Positions 1-5,399 of a DNA stretch of 5,399 bases are shown here, piece after piece (position 1 is the first letter of the stretch; each line of letters starts with the position of its first letter). The stretch is taken from assembly GCA_903910495.1 (NCBI GenBank), contig CAIVZW010000525.1, positions 1 through 5,399 of the forward strand. Reading direction: 5' to 3'. The notes under the pieces were generated by a model. The model made no database searches and was not told the DNA's origin. It worked only from the letters and a program-made list of their open reading frames with translations. Source of the stretch: an uncultured beta proteobacterium (GTDB taxonomy: Bacteria; Pseudomonadota; Gammaproteobacteria; Burkholderiales; Rhodocyclaceae). The translations under genes and the position numbers were made by a program.

Positions 1-1550
1 CAATTCAGGATTTACTGCCCGGCTATTCCAGCTACTGGCTCAAGCCGGGCGTGGTCAAGCAGGAAAAGCAGATCACAGTCTGCCTGTTGCAAACCATGAT
101 CGGCCGCTATCACGAATTCACCAGTGGCTATTTCGACGTGGTGGTAATGGACGAATGCCACCGATCCATCTACGGCACGTGGCAAGCCGCGCTCGCTCAC
201 TTTGATGCCTTCCACATCGGCCTCACAGCTACGCCAGCCATTTACATCGAACGCAACACCTTCCAGTTTTATCACTGTAAGGACAACACGCCGGACTATT
301 CCTACCCCATCCAGGAAGCGCTCAAGGAAGGCTTCCTCGCGCCCTACAAATTCGCATCAGGCATTACCTCGCTGGTATCCGAAGGCGCAAATGTCGACGA
401 GGAGCACTACGACCCGGCTGAGTTTGAACGCAAATGGACTAACGAGGCGAGCAATCGCCTGATGATGGAGGAGTTCGACCGCCTTGCCTGGGAAAGCTAC
501 AAAGAGTTGGCACCGGGGCAAAAGAAAGGCCCGGGCAAGTCGGTAGTATTTGCCATCAGCAAACATCACGCCGCACGCCTGACGCACTACCTCAACGAGT
601 TGCATCCCGAACACAAGGGGCATTACGCAGAAGTCATCACCTCCGACGTCGCCAATGCCGACGATTTGATCCGACGCTTCAAGCAGGAAGAATTGCCTAT
701 GGTCGCCGTCAGCGTCGGCATGCTCGACACCGGCTTTGACTGTCGCGAAATTCTGCATCTGGTGATGTGCCGTCGCGTGCGCAGCCCCATCCTGTACCAG
801 CAGATGCGAGGCCGTGGCACCCGCACCGCTCCCCATATTGGCAAAGAGAAGTTTGTCATTTACGACTTCTTCGGCAACCACGAGTACTTCAACGACTCCG
901 ATACCGATATTTTTGCGGGCACAGGCGGTGGCGGCTATGCAACCAAGCCCAAACAGCCCGGTGGCAACACCGCGCGTGAGCTGATTGAGTTAGGGCTTGA
1001 GGACGAATGGCTGGATGCCGTCCATTACATCGAGATCGGCCCCGATGGCGAACGTGTGGACAAGCGCGATTATGTGACCGACTGGGAGCAGACCGTTCGG
1101 CAAGAGGCCGATGGTGACCCCGTCATCGCCAAGGTAAAAGCGGGCGAAGCCTTGTCCGAGCAGGAAGAAAATGATCTCGCTCACCGTTTGAATCAGCCGC
1201 AGCGCTACTTCAACGAGGACAATCTGCGCCGTGCCTACCGCAACCCGGGCGGCAATCTGGTGGACTTTATCCGCCACGCCCTAGGGGTGCTCAAGATCAA
1301 AAGTCGCGAGGAGCGCGTGGAAGACAATTTCCGCGCCTGGCTGGTCGCCAAGAACCTCACGCCGGAGCAAGCACAATACATCGCGTTGCTCAAGAATCGT
1401 GGCCTGGTCAAAGGCAAGGTCTCTCTGAATGACCTGTTTTCTCCGCCGCTTTCCATCCTCAACGCCGCCAACATCGGTATCGAGCTCTTTGGCGAACAAG
1501 GCCTCCGTGCCGTCATGGATGAAATTAATCAGTCCGTGCTGGTGGCCTGA
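1..1550 (+). CDS. hsdR: Type I restriction enzyme R subunit (HsdR), 5'-truncated by window edge
   Basis: This is the C-terminal 515 residues of the motor and restriction subunit, which translocates DNA using ATP and cuts unmethylated DNA in complex with HsdM and HsdS. The reading frame is open from base 3, so the GTG at 51 is internal and not the start. Superfamily 2 motor motifs appear in order: motif II DECH (150-161), motif III GLTATP (219-236), a motif IV-like KSVVFAIS (537-560), motif V DTGFDC (726-743) and motif VI QMRGRGTR (801-824). From about 990 to the stop runs an EcoEI-R-type C-terminal region, with landmarks such as FNEDNLRRAYRNPGGN and NRGLVKGKVSLNDLFSPP. The family's N-terminal PD-(D/E)XK nuclease domain and the Walker A motif lie upstream of the window, so it cannot be judged here whether restriction is active. 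Within the visible part there is no frameshift or stop. The stop TGA is 17 bases before hsdM, so the two are probably co-transcribed. Identity as HsdR is very secure; assignment to the EcoEI-like group is from sequence style only. Confidence 0.95.
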   Translation, partial: IQDLLPGYSSYWLKPGVVKQEKQITVCLLQTMIGRYHEFTSGYFDVVVMDECHRSIYGTWQAALAHFDAFHIGLTATPAIYIERNTFQFYHCKDNTPDYSYPIQEALKEGFLAPYKFASGITSLVSEGANVDEEHYDPAEFERKWTNEASNRLMMEEFDRLAWESYKELAPGQKKGPGKSVVFAISKHHAARLTHYLNELHPEHKGHYAEVITSDVANADDLIRRFKQEELPMVAVSVGMLDTGFDCREILHLVMCRRVRSPILYQQMRGRGTRTAPHIGKEKFVIYDFFGNHEYFNDSDTDIFAGTGGGGYATKPKQPGGNTARELIELGLEDEWLDAVHYIEIGPDGERVDKRDYVTDWEQTVRQEADGDPVIAKVKAGEALSEQEENDLAHRLNQPQRYFNEDNLRRAYRNPGGNLVDFIRHALGVLKIKSREERVEDNFRAWLVAKNLTPEQAQYIALLKNRGLVKGKVSLNDLFSPPLSILNAANIGIELFGEQGLRAVMDEINQSVLVA

Positions 1551-1556
1551 AGAATT

Positions 1557-1560
1557 AGGA
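1557..1560 (+). promoter_or_regulatory. Ribosome binding site of hsdM
   Basis: AGGA ends seven bases before the hsdM ATG at 1568 and is the only recognisable signal in the 17-base hsdR-hsdM gap. It supports the chosen start. The gap is too short for a promoter or a terminator. Confidence 0.7.
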
Positions 1561-1567
1561 CAAAAAC

Positions 1568-3211
1568 ATGAATCAGCAATTGCGCCGCAAGCTCGACCAC
1601 ATCACTAACACCCTCTGGGCGGGAGGCGTGACCAACCCGGTTACCTACATTGAGCAGATTTCCTATCTCATCTTCCTGAAACTGCTCGACGAAGAAGAAT
1701 CCGACCGCGAACTGCGTGTTCGCCTTGGCGGAACCGGTGGCAACACCAAATTGTTGTACCCCGCCCAGTCCGAGCGCTACCGCTGGAGCCACTGGCGCTT
1801 CAAAAGCGGCGTCGAACTGCGCGACTTCATCCGTGATGAGGTGTTTCCCTACATGGCCTCGCTCGCCAAAGACGAACCCGAGGTAGCCGAGTACTTCCGC
1901 GATGCGGTGCTTGAAATCGTTGACCCCAATGTGCTCAAGCAGGTCATCGACGAACTGGACGGCTTCGAATTCCGCAAACTCGGCCCGGACGTAAAGGGCG
2001 ACATCTTCGAATACCTGCTCGTCCATCTCGGCTCTAGCTCGCTCAACGGCCAGTTCCGCACTCCGCGCCAGATCCGCGCCTTCATGGTCGAGATGCTCGA
2101 CCCAGACATCGGCGATTCGATGTTCGACCCCGCTTGCGGCACGGCTGGCTTCCTTATCGATGCCGTGGACTTTCTGCTCGCCAAGTATTCCGACCACATT
2201 TCCGAGTACCCGATCTACGGCGAAGACTGGCTAGAGAAAAAGGGCATGTCGCTGGCCGATCTCCAGGCCAGCATGCCCAAGCTGCAAACCTACCGGAAAG
2301 GGGCGGGCGAGAAGATTCCCGATTGGAGTCTGCTGGAGGCTTCCGTGTTTGGCACGGATGTGTCGCGCCAGATGGTGCGCATCAGCATGATGAATCTAGT
2401 GCTGCACGGCATCCGTCACGCCAAGCTCAAGCGCGCCAATTCGCTCTCCGACATGGGAGGCCTCACCGAAGACGATCTTCGCCGTCGCTACAAGGTCATC
2501 CTCGCCAACCCACCCTTCGCCGGGCAGTTGCCGAAGGACTCGATCCGCGCCGATCTACCCACCAGTTCCAAGAAAAGCGAGTTGTTATTCCTGTCGCTGA
2601 TGATGCAGCATCTTGCACCCGGCGGCCGCTGCGCGGTGGTGGTACCAGAGGGCCTGCTGTTCGGTTCCACGGGCGCGCACATTGATTTACGCAAAAAATT
2701 ACTTACCGATTTCGATTTGCTCGCCGTGGTCAGCCTGCCTGCTGGCGTCTTCAAACCCTATGCGGGTGTGAAGACCGCCGTGCTGGTGTTCCGCAAACCG
2801 GCTTCTGAATCGGCCAAGCGGCTGGATAAGGTCTGGTTCTACGAGGTACGCAACGATGGTTACGACCCGGACAAGGTTTCGGGTGGCGGCCGCGTCGAGA
2901 CGCCCGAAAGGAACGATATCCCCGACCTGATCACGCGGTGGAAGACGTATAAGGGCAGTGGTTATACCACCCCGCCCGGATTGGCAGCGAACATCTTGTT
3001 ACCTCACGGCAGTGACGAACCGACTTGCTGGTGGGTAACAAAGGAAAAGCTGACGGAAGCCGACTACAGCTTGGGTGCAGGGCAATGGAAGCCACGTGTA
3101 ACTGAAAAAAGCAGTGACGAAAATCCATGCGAGTTAGTAGCTGAAGTCCTAGCCGAGTACCGACAAGTGGTGACGGGGCTGGAAAAGCTACTGGCGGAGT
3201 TAGCGGAATGA
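1568..3211 (+). CDS. hsdM: Type I DNA methyltransferase M subunit (HsdM), N6-adenine
   Basis: HsdM transfers a methyl group from S-adenosylmethionine to N6 of adenine in the target chosen by HsdS, protecting host DNA; it also forms the core of the restriction complex. The protein has 547 residues, within the family's usual size. Residues 1 to about 140 form the helical HsdM N-terminal domain (note YIEQISYLIFLKLLDEEE at 27-44). The catalytic domain follows: GQFRTPRQIR (161-170, the motif X region), FDPACGTAGFL (186-196, motif I, cofactor binding), FGTDVS (261-266, probable acidic motif) and NPPF (314-317, motif IV, catalytic). The last 25 or so residues are a charged helix, likely contacting HsdS. 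About 60 residues between motif I and FGTDVS look like a family-specific insert. All key residues are present, so activity is expected. The start is backed by AGGA at 1557-1560, and the stop overlaps the hsdS start as ATGA, implying translational coupling. Confidence 0.98.
   Translation: MNQQLRRKLDHITNTLWAGGVTNPVTYIEQISYLIFLKLLDEEESDRELRVRLGGTGGNTKLLYPAQSERYRWSHWRFKSGVELRDFIRDEVFPYMASLAKDEPEVAEYFRDAVLEIVDPNVLKQVIDELDGFEFRKLGPDVKGDIFEYLLVHLGSSSLNGQFRTPRQIRAFMVEMLDPDIGDSMFDPACGTAGFLIDAVDFLLAKYSDHISEYPIYGEDWLEKKGMSLADLQASMPKLQTYRKGAGEKIPDWSLLEASVFGTDVSRQMVRISMMNLVLHGIRHAKLKRANSLSDMGGLTEDDLRRRYKVILANPPFAGQLPKDSIRADLPTSSKKSELLFLSLMMQHLAPGGRCAVVVPEGLLFGSTGAHIDLRKKLLTDFDLLAVVSLPAGVFKPYAGVKTAVLVFRKPASESAKRLDKVWFYEVRNDGYDPDKVSGGGRVETPERNDIPDLITRWKTYKGSGYTTPPGLAANILLPHGSDEPTCWWVTKEKLTEADYSLGAGQWKPRVTEKSSDENPCELVAEVLAEYRQVVTGLEKLLAELAE
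3196..3199 (+). promoter_or_regulatory. Ribosome binding site of hsdS, inside hsdM
   Basis: GGAG lies eight bases before the ATG at 3208, within the last codons of hsdM. It supports this ATG as the hsdS start and, with the ATGA overlap at 3208-3211, points to reinitiation by ribosomes finishing hsdM. Confidence 0.65.
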
Positions 3212-3636
3212 AATGGCCGACTATTACACTGGAACAAGCCACTGAAAAATTCCTTTCAGGAGGCACTCCGTCGACATCGAATCCGGCCCTATGGGCCGGT
3301 GAGATACCGTGGATCACAGGCGCCGATTTTGGTGATGGTGGTATCAATATTGGGCGTCGCTTTATCCATGAATCCGCTCTAGAAAATTCCGCAACCAACA
3401 TAGTTCCCAAAGGTGCGGTGTTGCTTGTCACTAGAACGGGAGTTGGCAAAATAGCCCTCGCTGACAAAGATATTGCGATCAGCCAGGACATCACCGGAAT
3501 TATCCCGAAGCCTTGCTTTAATTCTAAATTTGTTCTGTACGCAATCAGAAGTAGTAATGCTCTTTTGACTGCCGCCCAAAGGGGGGCCACGATTAAAGGG
3601 GTTACTCGTGATGTCGTGAAAAAGATTCCCCTCCCG
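3208..3636 (+). other. HsdS target-recognition domain 1 (coding region)
   Basis: This part of hsdS encodes the N-terminal TRD, which by family knowledge contacts the 5' half of the bipartite target. Residues 17-41 and 72-97 match the common Type I S-subunit pattern, including ISQDITGI at 91-98. A hand count of bases 3361-3660 gives 139 G+C in 300, against 37-38 per 60 in several hsdM lines. Domain edges are approximate. Confidence 0.8.
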
Positions 3637-4404
3637 TTTATTGGAATCTCTGAGCAACGGAAAATTGTCGGCCTACTCGACGAAGCTGACCGCCTGCGCA
3701 AATTGCGCCGTGAAGCAGACACGAAGGTTGCTCGCATTCTGCCGACATTGTTTATCGAGATGTTCGGCGATCCAGCGACGAATACGAAGGGGTTGCGAAA
3801 AGAACCTCTTGGCAAGCTTGTCAAATTTAGAAGTGGAGATTTTCTTCCCGCTAAAGATATGGCAAAGGACGGCAAATACCCCGTTTATGGTGGAAATGGC
3901 ATCAATGGATTTCACGACGAATACATGTTCGAGGATTCAAAAATTATTCTCGGACGAGTTGGTGCGTACTGCGGAGCCGTTCACTATTCGGATCGGAACT
4001 CTTGGATTACAGACAACGCGCTTTACGTCTCGGAAAAACTCGAGCCAATTGAAGACCAGTATTTGGTCGCAGCATTGGAGCAGGCAAATCTGAACCAGTA
4101 TGCCGGACGTGCGGGGCAGCCTCTTATTTCTGGAAGCAGGATTTATCCGGTCGAAATATTGGTACCGGCGGAAGCTGAACAACTTGCCTTTGCTCGCTCA
4201 GTATCTGACCTGCGCAAAGTGAATGACTTTTTGGATGTAGCAAGTCGGAAACTCGATTCGCTTTGGGATACCTTGATGACGCGCGCTTTTTCTGGTCAGC
4301 TCACTGCAAAGTGGCGAGAGGGGCATATGAAGGAGCTGCTGGCCGAAATGAAGCAACAGGCCCGGATGCTGAATCTGCCTGTCCAGTTGGAGACTACACC
4401 ATGA
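3208..4404 (+). CDS. hsdS: Type I restriction-modification specificity subunit (HsdS)
   Basis: HsdS gives the complex its DNA target: each of two recognition domains (TRDs) reads one half of a bipartite site. The protein has 398 residues, normal for a two-TRD subunit. TRD1 spans about residues 1-143, with the typical SGGTPSTSN (17-25), IPWITGADF (33-41) and LLVTRTGVGKIALA (72-85). A conserved helical spacer follows at about 146-190, starting ISEQRKIVGLLDEAD and ending FIEMFGDP. TRD2 spans about 195-320 (YPVYGGNGINGF at 224-235, ILGRVGAYCGAVHY at 247-260, GQPLISGSRIYPVEI at 303-317). A second conserved helical region at about 322-372 ends AFSGQLTAKWRE. A 26-residue charged tail completes the protein. 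The target sequence cannot be read from the protein. G+C is lower than in the flanking genes, most clearly in the TRDs, as expected of exchanged modules. The start has GGAG eight bases upstream, and the gene overlaps both neighbours by ATGA. Confidence 0.97.
   Translation: MKWPTITLEQATEKFLSGGTPSTSNPALWAGEIPWITGADFGDGGINIGRRFIHESALENSATNIVPKGAVLLVTRTGVGKIALADKDIAISQDITGIIPKPCFNSKFVLYAIRSSNALLTAAQRGATIKGVTRDVVKKIPLPFIGISEQRKIVGLLDEADRLRKLRREADTKVARILPTLFIEMFGDPATNTKGLRKEPLGKLVKFRSGDFLPAKDMAKDGKYPVYGGNGINGFHDEYMFEDSKIILGRVGAYCGAVHYSDRNSWITDNALYVSEKLEPIEDQYLVAALEQANLNQYAGRAGQPLISGSRIYPVEILVPAEAEQLAFARSVSDLRKVNDFLDVASRKLDSLWDTLMTRAFSGQLTAKWREGHMKELLAEMKQQARMLNLPVQLETTP
3643..3777 (+). other. HsdS central conserved helical spacer (coding region)
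   Basis: This encodes the long helix separating the two TRDs, whose length sets the gap in the bipartite target in known systems. Residues 149-188 are rich in charged and leucine heptad-like positions and end with the common FIEMFGDP motif. G+C rises to 67 of 120 over 3661-3780, between the two poorer TRDs, which fits its role as the shared segment where TRD swaps recombine. Confidence 0.75.
3790..4167 (+). other. HsdS target-recognition domain 2 (coding region)
   Basis: This encodes the C-terminal TRD, which reads the 3' half of the target. It carries the widespread YPVYGGNG, ILGRVGAYCG and ITDNALYV elements (residues 224-274) and closes with QPLISGSRIYPVEI. It includes the most A+T-rich stretch counted in the window: 74 G+C in 180 bases over 3781-3960. 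Domain edges are approximate. Confidence 0.8.
4389..4392 (+). promoter_or_regulatory. Ribosome binding site of the DUF1016 nuclease gene, inside hsdS
   Basis: GGAG ends eight bases before the ATG at 4401, within the last codons of hsdS. It supports that start. The following ATGA at 4401-4404 joins the start of the nuclease gene to the stop of hsdS. Confidence 0.65.
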
Positions 4405-5399
4405 GCTCACCGCATTTACCCTCGACACCGGCCGGCTACATTGACTGGTTGGCCGACATCAAGTCGAGGGTCTCGGCGGCGCGACAACGAGCCGTGCTTG
4501 CTGCTAACGCGGAACTGGTGCGTCTGTACTGGCAGATTGGCCGTGACATTCTGGAGCGGCAGGCCAGTCAGGGTTGGGGCAGCAAGGTCATCGACCGGCT
4601 GGCCAGCGATCTGCGCGAGGCCTTTCCTGAGATGAAGGGCTTTTCCCGCGCCAACCTGATGTACATGCGGGCATTTGCCGAGGCCTGGAGCGAGGCCGAA
4701 ATTGTCCAACAGGCCGTTGGACAATTGCCATGGGGTCAAAACGTGTTGCTGCTCACGCGCCTGAAAGACCCTGCGTTGCGGCTGTGCTATGCCCAGCAGG
4801 CCAGTAATGATGGCTGGTCGCGCACCACGCTGGAGTTGCAAATCAAGAACCGCCTTCACGAGCGCCAGGGCCAAGCCATTACCAACTTCGAGGCCCGTTT
4901 GCCAGCGCCGCATTCGGCGCTGGCGCACGAGACGCTGAAAGATCCCTACCTGTTCGACTTTCTCGGGCTGGGCGATGACGCCCACGAGCGGGAGATCGAA
5001 AATGCACTGGTGCGGCACATCACCCGCTTCCTGCTGGAACTGGGCACTGGCTTCGCATTCATCGGACGGCAACATCGGCTGGAGGTGGCGGGTGACGAGT
5101 TCTTTATCGATCTGCTTTTCTATCACACGCGCTTGAAGTGCTACGTGGTGGTGGAGCTCAAGGCCACGGCCTTCAAGCCGGAACACGCCGGGCAGTTGAA
5201 CTTCTACCTGTCTGCCGTGGATGCTCAGATCAAGGCGCCCGATGACAAACCCACTATCGGCTTGCTGCTGTGCAAGAGCCAGAACCGGCTGGTGGCGGAA
5301 TACGCGCTGTCAGGTATAGACAAACCCATTGGCGTTGCCGAGTACGAACTGGTGCGCGCCTTGCCCGAGCCACTCATCACCAGTCTGCCAACAGTTGAG
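4401..5399 (+). CDS. DUF1016/YhcG-family PD-(D/E)XK nuclease, 3' end beyond window
   Basis: The frame runs from ATG 4401 to the last base without a stop, giving 333 residues; the final residues PEPLITSLPTVE resemble the usual end of the family, so probably only a short tail is missing. Residues about 12-155 match the helical YhcG N-terminal domain: LVRLYWQIGRDI (39-50), FSRANLMYMRAFAEAW (81-96) and QLPWGQN (108-114). Residues about 175-325 form the C-terminal nuclease domain: LKDPYLFDFL (179-188), then the predicted active site with D237 in FFIDLLFYH, E252-L-K254 in VVELK, and Q265 in AGQLNFYL. All core residues are therefore present. The family is classed as a predicted nuclease of the PD-(D/E)XK fold and is often found near mobile and defence genes; its substrate here is unknown. 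No signal peptide or membrane segment is seen, so it should be cytoplasmic. It overlaps hsdS by ATGA and has GGAG eight bases upstream, so it is expected to be co-translated with the specificity subunit. G+C returns to a high level (42 of 60 over 4561-4620), so it matches hsdM rather than hsdS. Confidence 0.94.
   Translation, partial: MSSPHLPSTPAGYIDWLADIKSRVSAARQRAVLAANAELVRLYWQIGRDILERQASQGWGSKVIDRLASDLREAFPEMKGFSRANLMYMRAFAEAWSEAEIVQQAVGQLPWGQNVLLLTRLKDPALRLCYAQQASNDGWSRTTLELQIKNRLHERQGQAITNFEARLPAPHSALAHETLKDPYLFDFLGLGDDAHEREIENALVRHITRFLLELGTGFAFIGRQHRLEVAGDEFFIDLLFYHTRLKCYVVVELKATAFKPEHAGQLNFYLSAVDAQIKAPDDKPTIGLLLCKSQNRLVAEYALSGIDKPIGVAEYELVRALPEPLITSLPTVE
4700..4726. repeat. Perfect 11-bp inverted repeat inside the nuclease gene
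   Basis: AATTGTCCAAC (4700-4710) and GTTGGACAATT (4716-4726) are exact reverse complements around a five-base spacer AGGCC. The DNA could bind a dimeric protein, and the RNA could form a strong stem-loop. It encodes residues 100-109 (EIVQQAVGQL), just before the conserved PWG of the family. No T-run follows on either strand, so a terminator is unlikely. Function is unknown; it may simply reflect codon choice. Confidence 0.85.

Noticed and set aside
51..53. GTG at 51 as the start of hsdR
   Set aside because: The frame is open upstream to base 3, and the Walker A motif and nuclease domain expected of HsdR must lie further upstream, so this is an internal valine codon.
1489..1519. TTGGCG as a -35 box for a promoter of hsdM inside hsdR
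   Set aside because: At the usual spacing no acceptable -10 box follows, so the match is not better than chance.
1529..2197. Minus-strand open frame of 222 codons under the start of hsdM
   Set aside because: It overlaps conserved hsdM sequence completely, and its translation is a typical antisense shadow without motifs.
2134..2685. Plus-strand open frame of 183 codons in another frame of hsdM
   Set aside because: It is rich in arginine and histidine, as expected of an out-of-frame reading, and lies wholly inside the catalytic part of hsdM.
3581..3586. G6 run in hsdS, and A6 runs at 2693-2698 and 3105-3110 in hsdM, as phase-variation tracts
   Set aside because: Six-base runs are short for slipped-strand switching and all frames are intact through them; no longer simple repeats are present.
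2931..3875. Long minus-strand open frame of 314 codons across the hsdM-hsdS junction
   Set aside because: It is fully antisense to two well-supported genes with intact motifs, and its translation shows no recognisable domain and low-complexity serine/arginine/proline-rich composition.
4700..4726. Inverted repeat as a transcription terminator
   Set aside because: No T-rich tract follows the stem on either strand, and it sits in the middle of a conserved coding sequence.
4416..5186. Minus-strand open frame of 256 codons under the nuclease gene
   Set aside because: It is antisense to the DUF1016 gene, whose conserved motifs and catalytic residues are clear; the antisense product resembles no family and is a product of high G+C codon bias.
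1..5399. CRISPR array, tRNA, rRNA, insertion sequence or attachment site
   Set aside because: No spaced direct repeats, no cloverleaf-like sequence and no transposase or integrase coding sequence were seen; coding sequence occupies virtually all of the window.

Overview
The window is a compact, one-directional defence operon: a Type I restriction-modification locus in the order hsdR (5' end cut off by the window edge), hsdM, hsdS, followed by a DUF1016/YhcG-type PD-(D/E)XK nuclease gene (3' end cut off). All four genes are on the + strand and fill almost every base. The organism is most likely a proteobacterium (beta or gamma). This rests only on the gene families, the moderately high G+C of the R, M and nuclease genes and ordinary Shine-Dalgarno spacing, so it is a weak inference.

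Layout: bases 1-1550 encode the C-terminal part of the restriction/translocase subunit HsdR, from just before the DECH box (motif II) to the stop. A 17-base gap carrying only a ribosome binding site leads to hsdM (1568-3211), an intact N6-adenine methyltransferase with FDPACGTAGFL and NPPF motifs. hsdM overlaps hsdS (3208-4404) by ATGA. HsdS has the usual two target-recognition domains separated by a conserved helical spacer. hsdS overlaps the nuclease gene (4401-5399, still open at the edge) by a second ATGA. There is no stretch over 300 bases without a gene.

Working together: HsdM2-HsdS would methylate adenines in a bipartite target chosen by the two HsdS recognition domains, and HsdR would add ATP-driven translocation and cleavage of unmethylated DNA. 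The DUF1016 protein carries an apparently intact nuclease site (D237, E252-x-K254, Q265) and is translationally coupled to the specificity subunit. That position suggests a job tied to the RM complex, but its role here is not established and is the most interesting open question. Other points of note are the drop in G+C over the two HsdS recognition domains (typical of domain exchange), the lack of room for a separate modification promoter between hsdR and hsdM, and a perfect 11-bp inverted repeat inside the nuclease gene.
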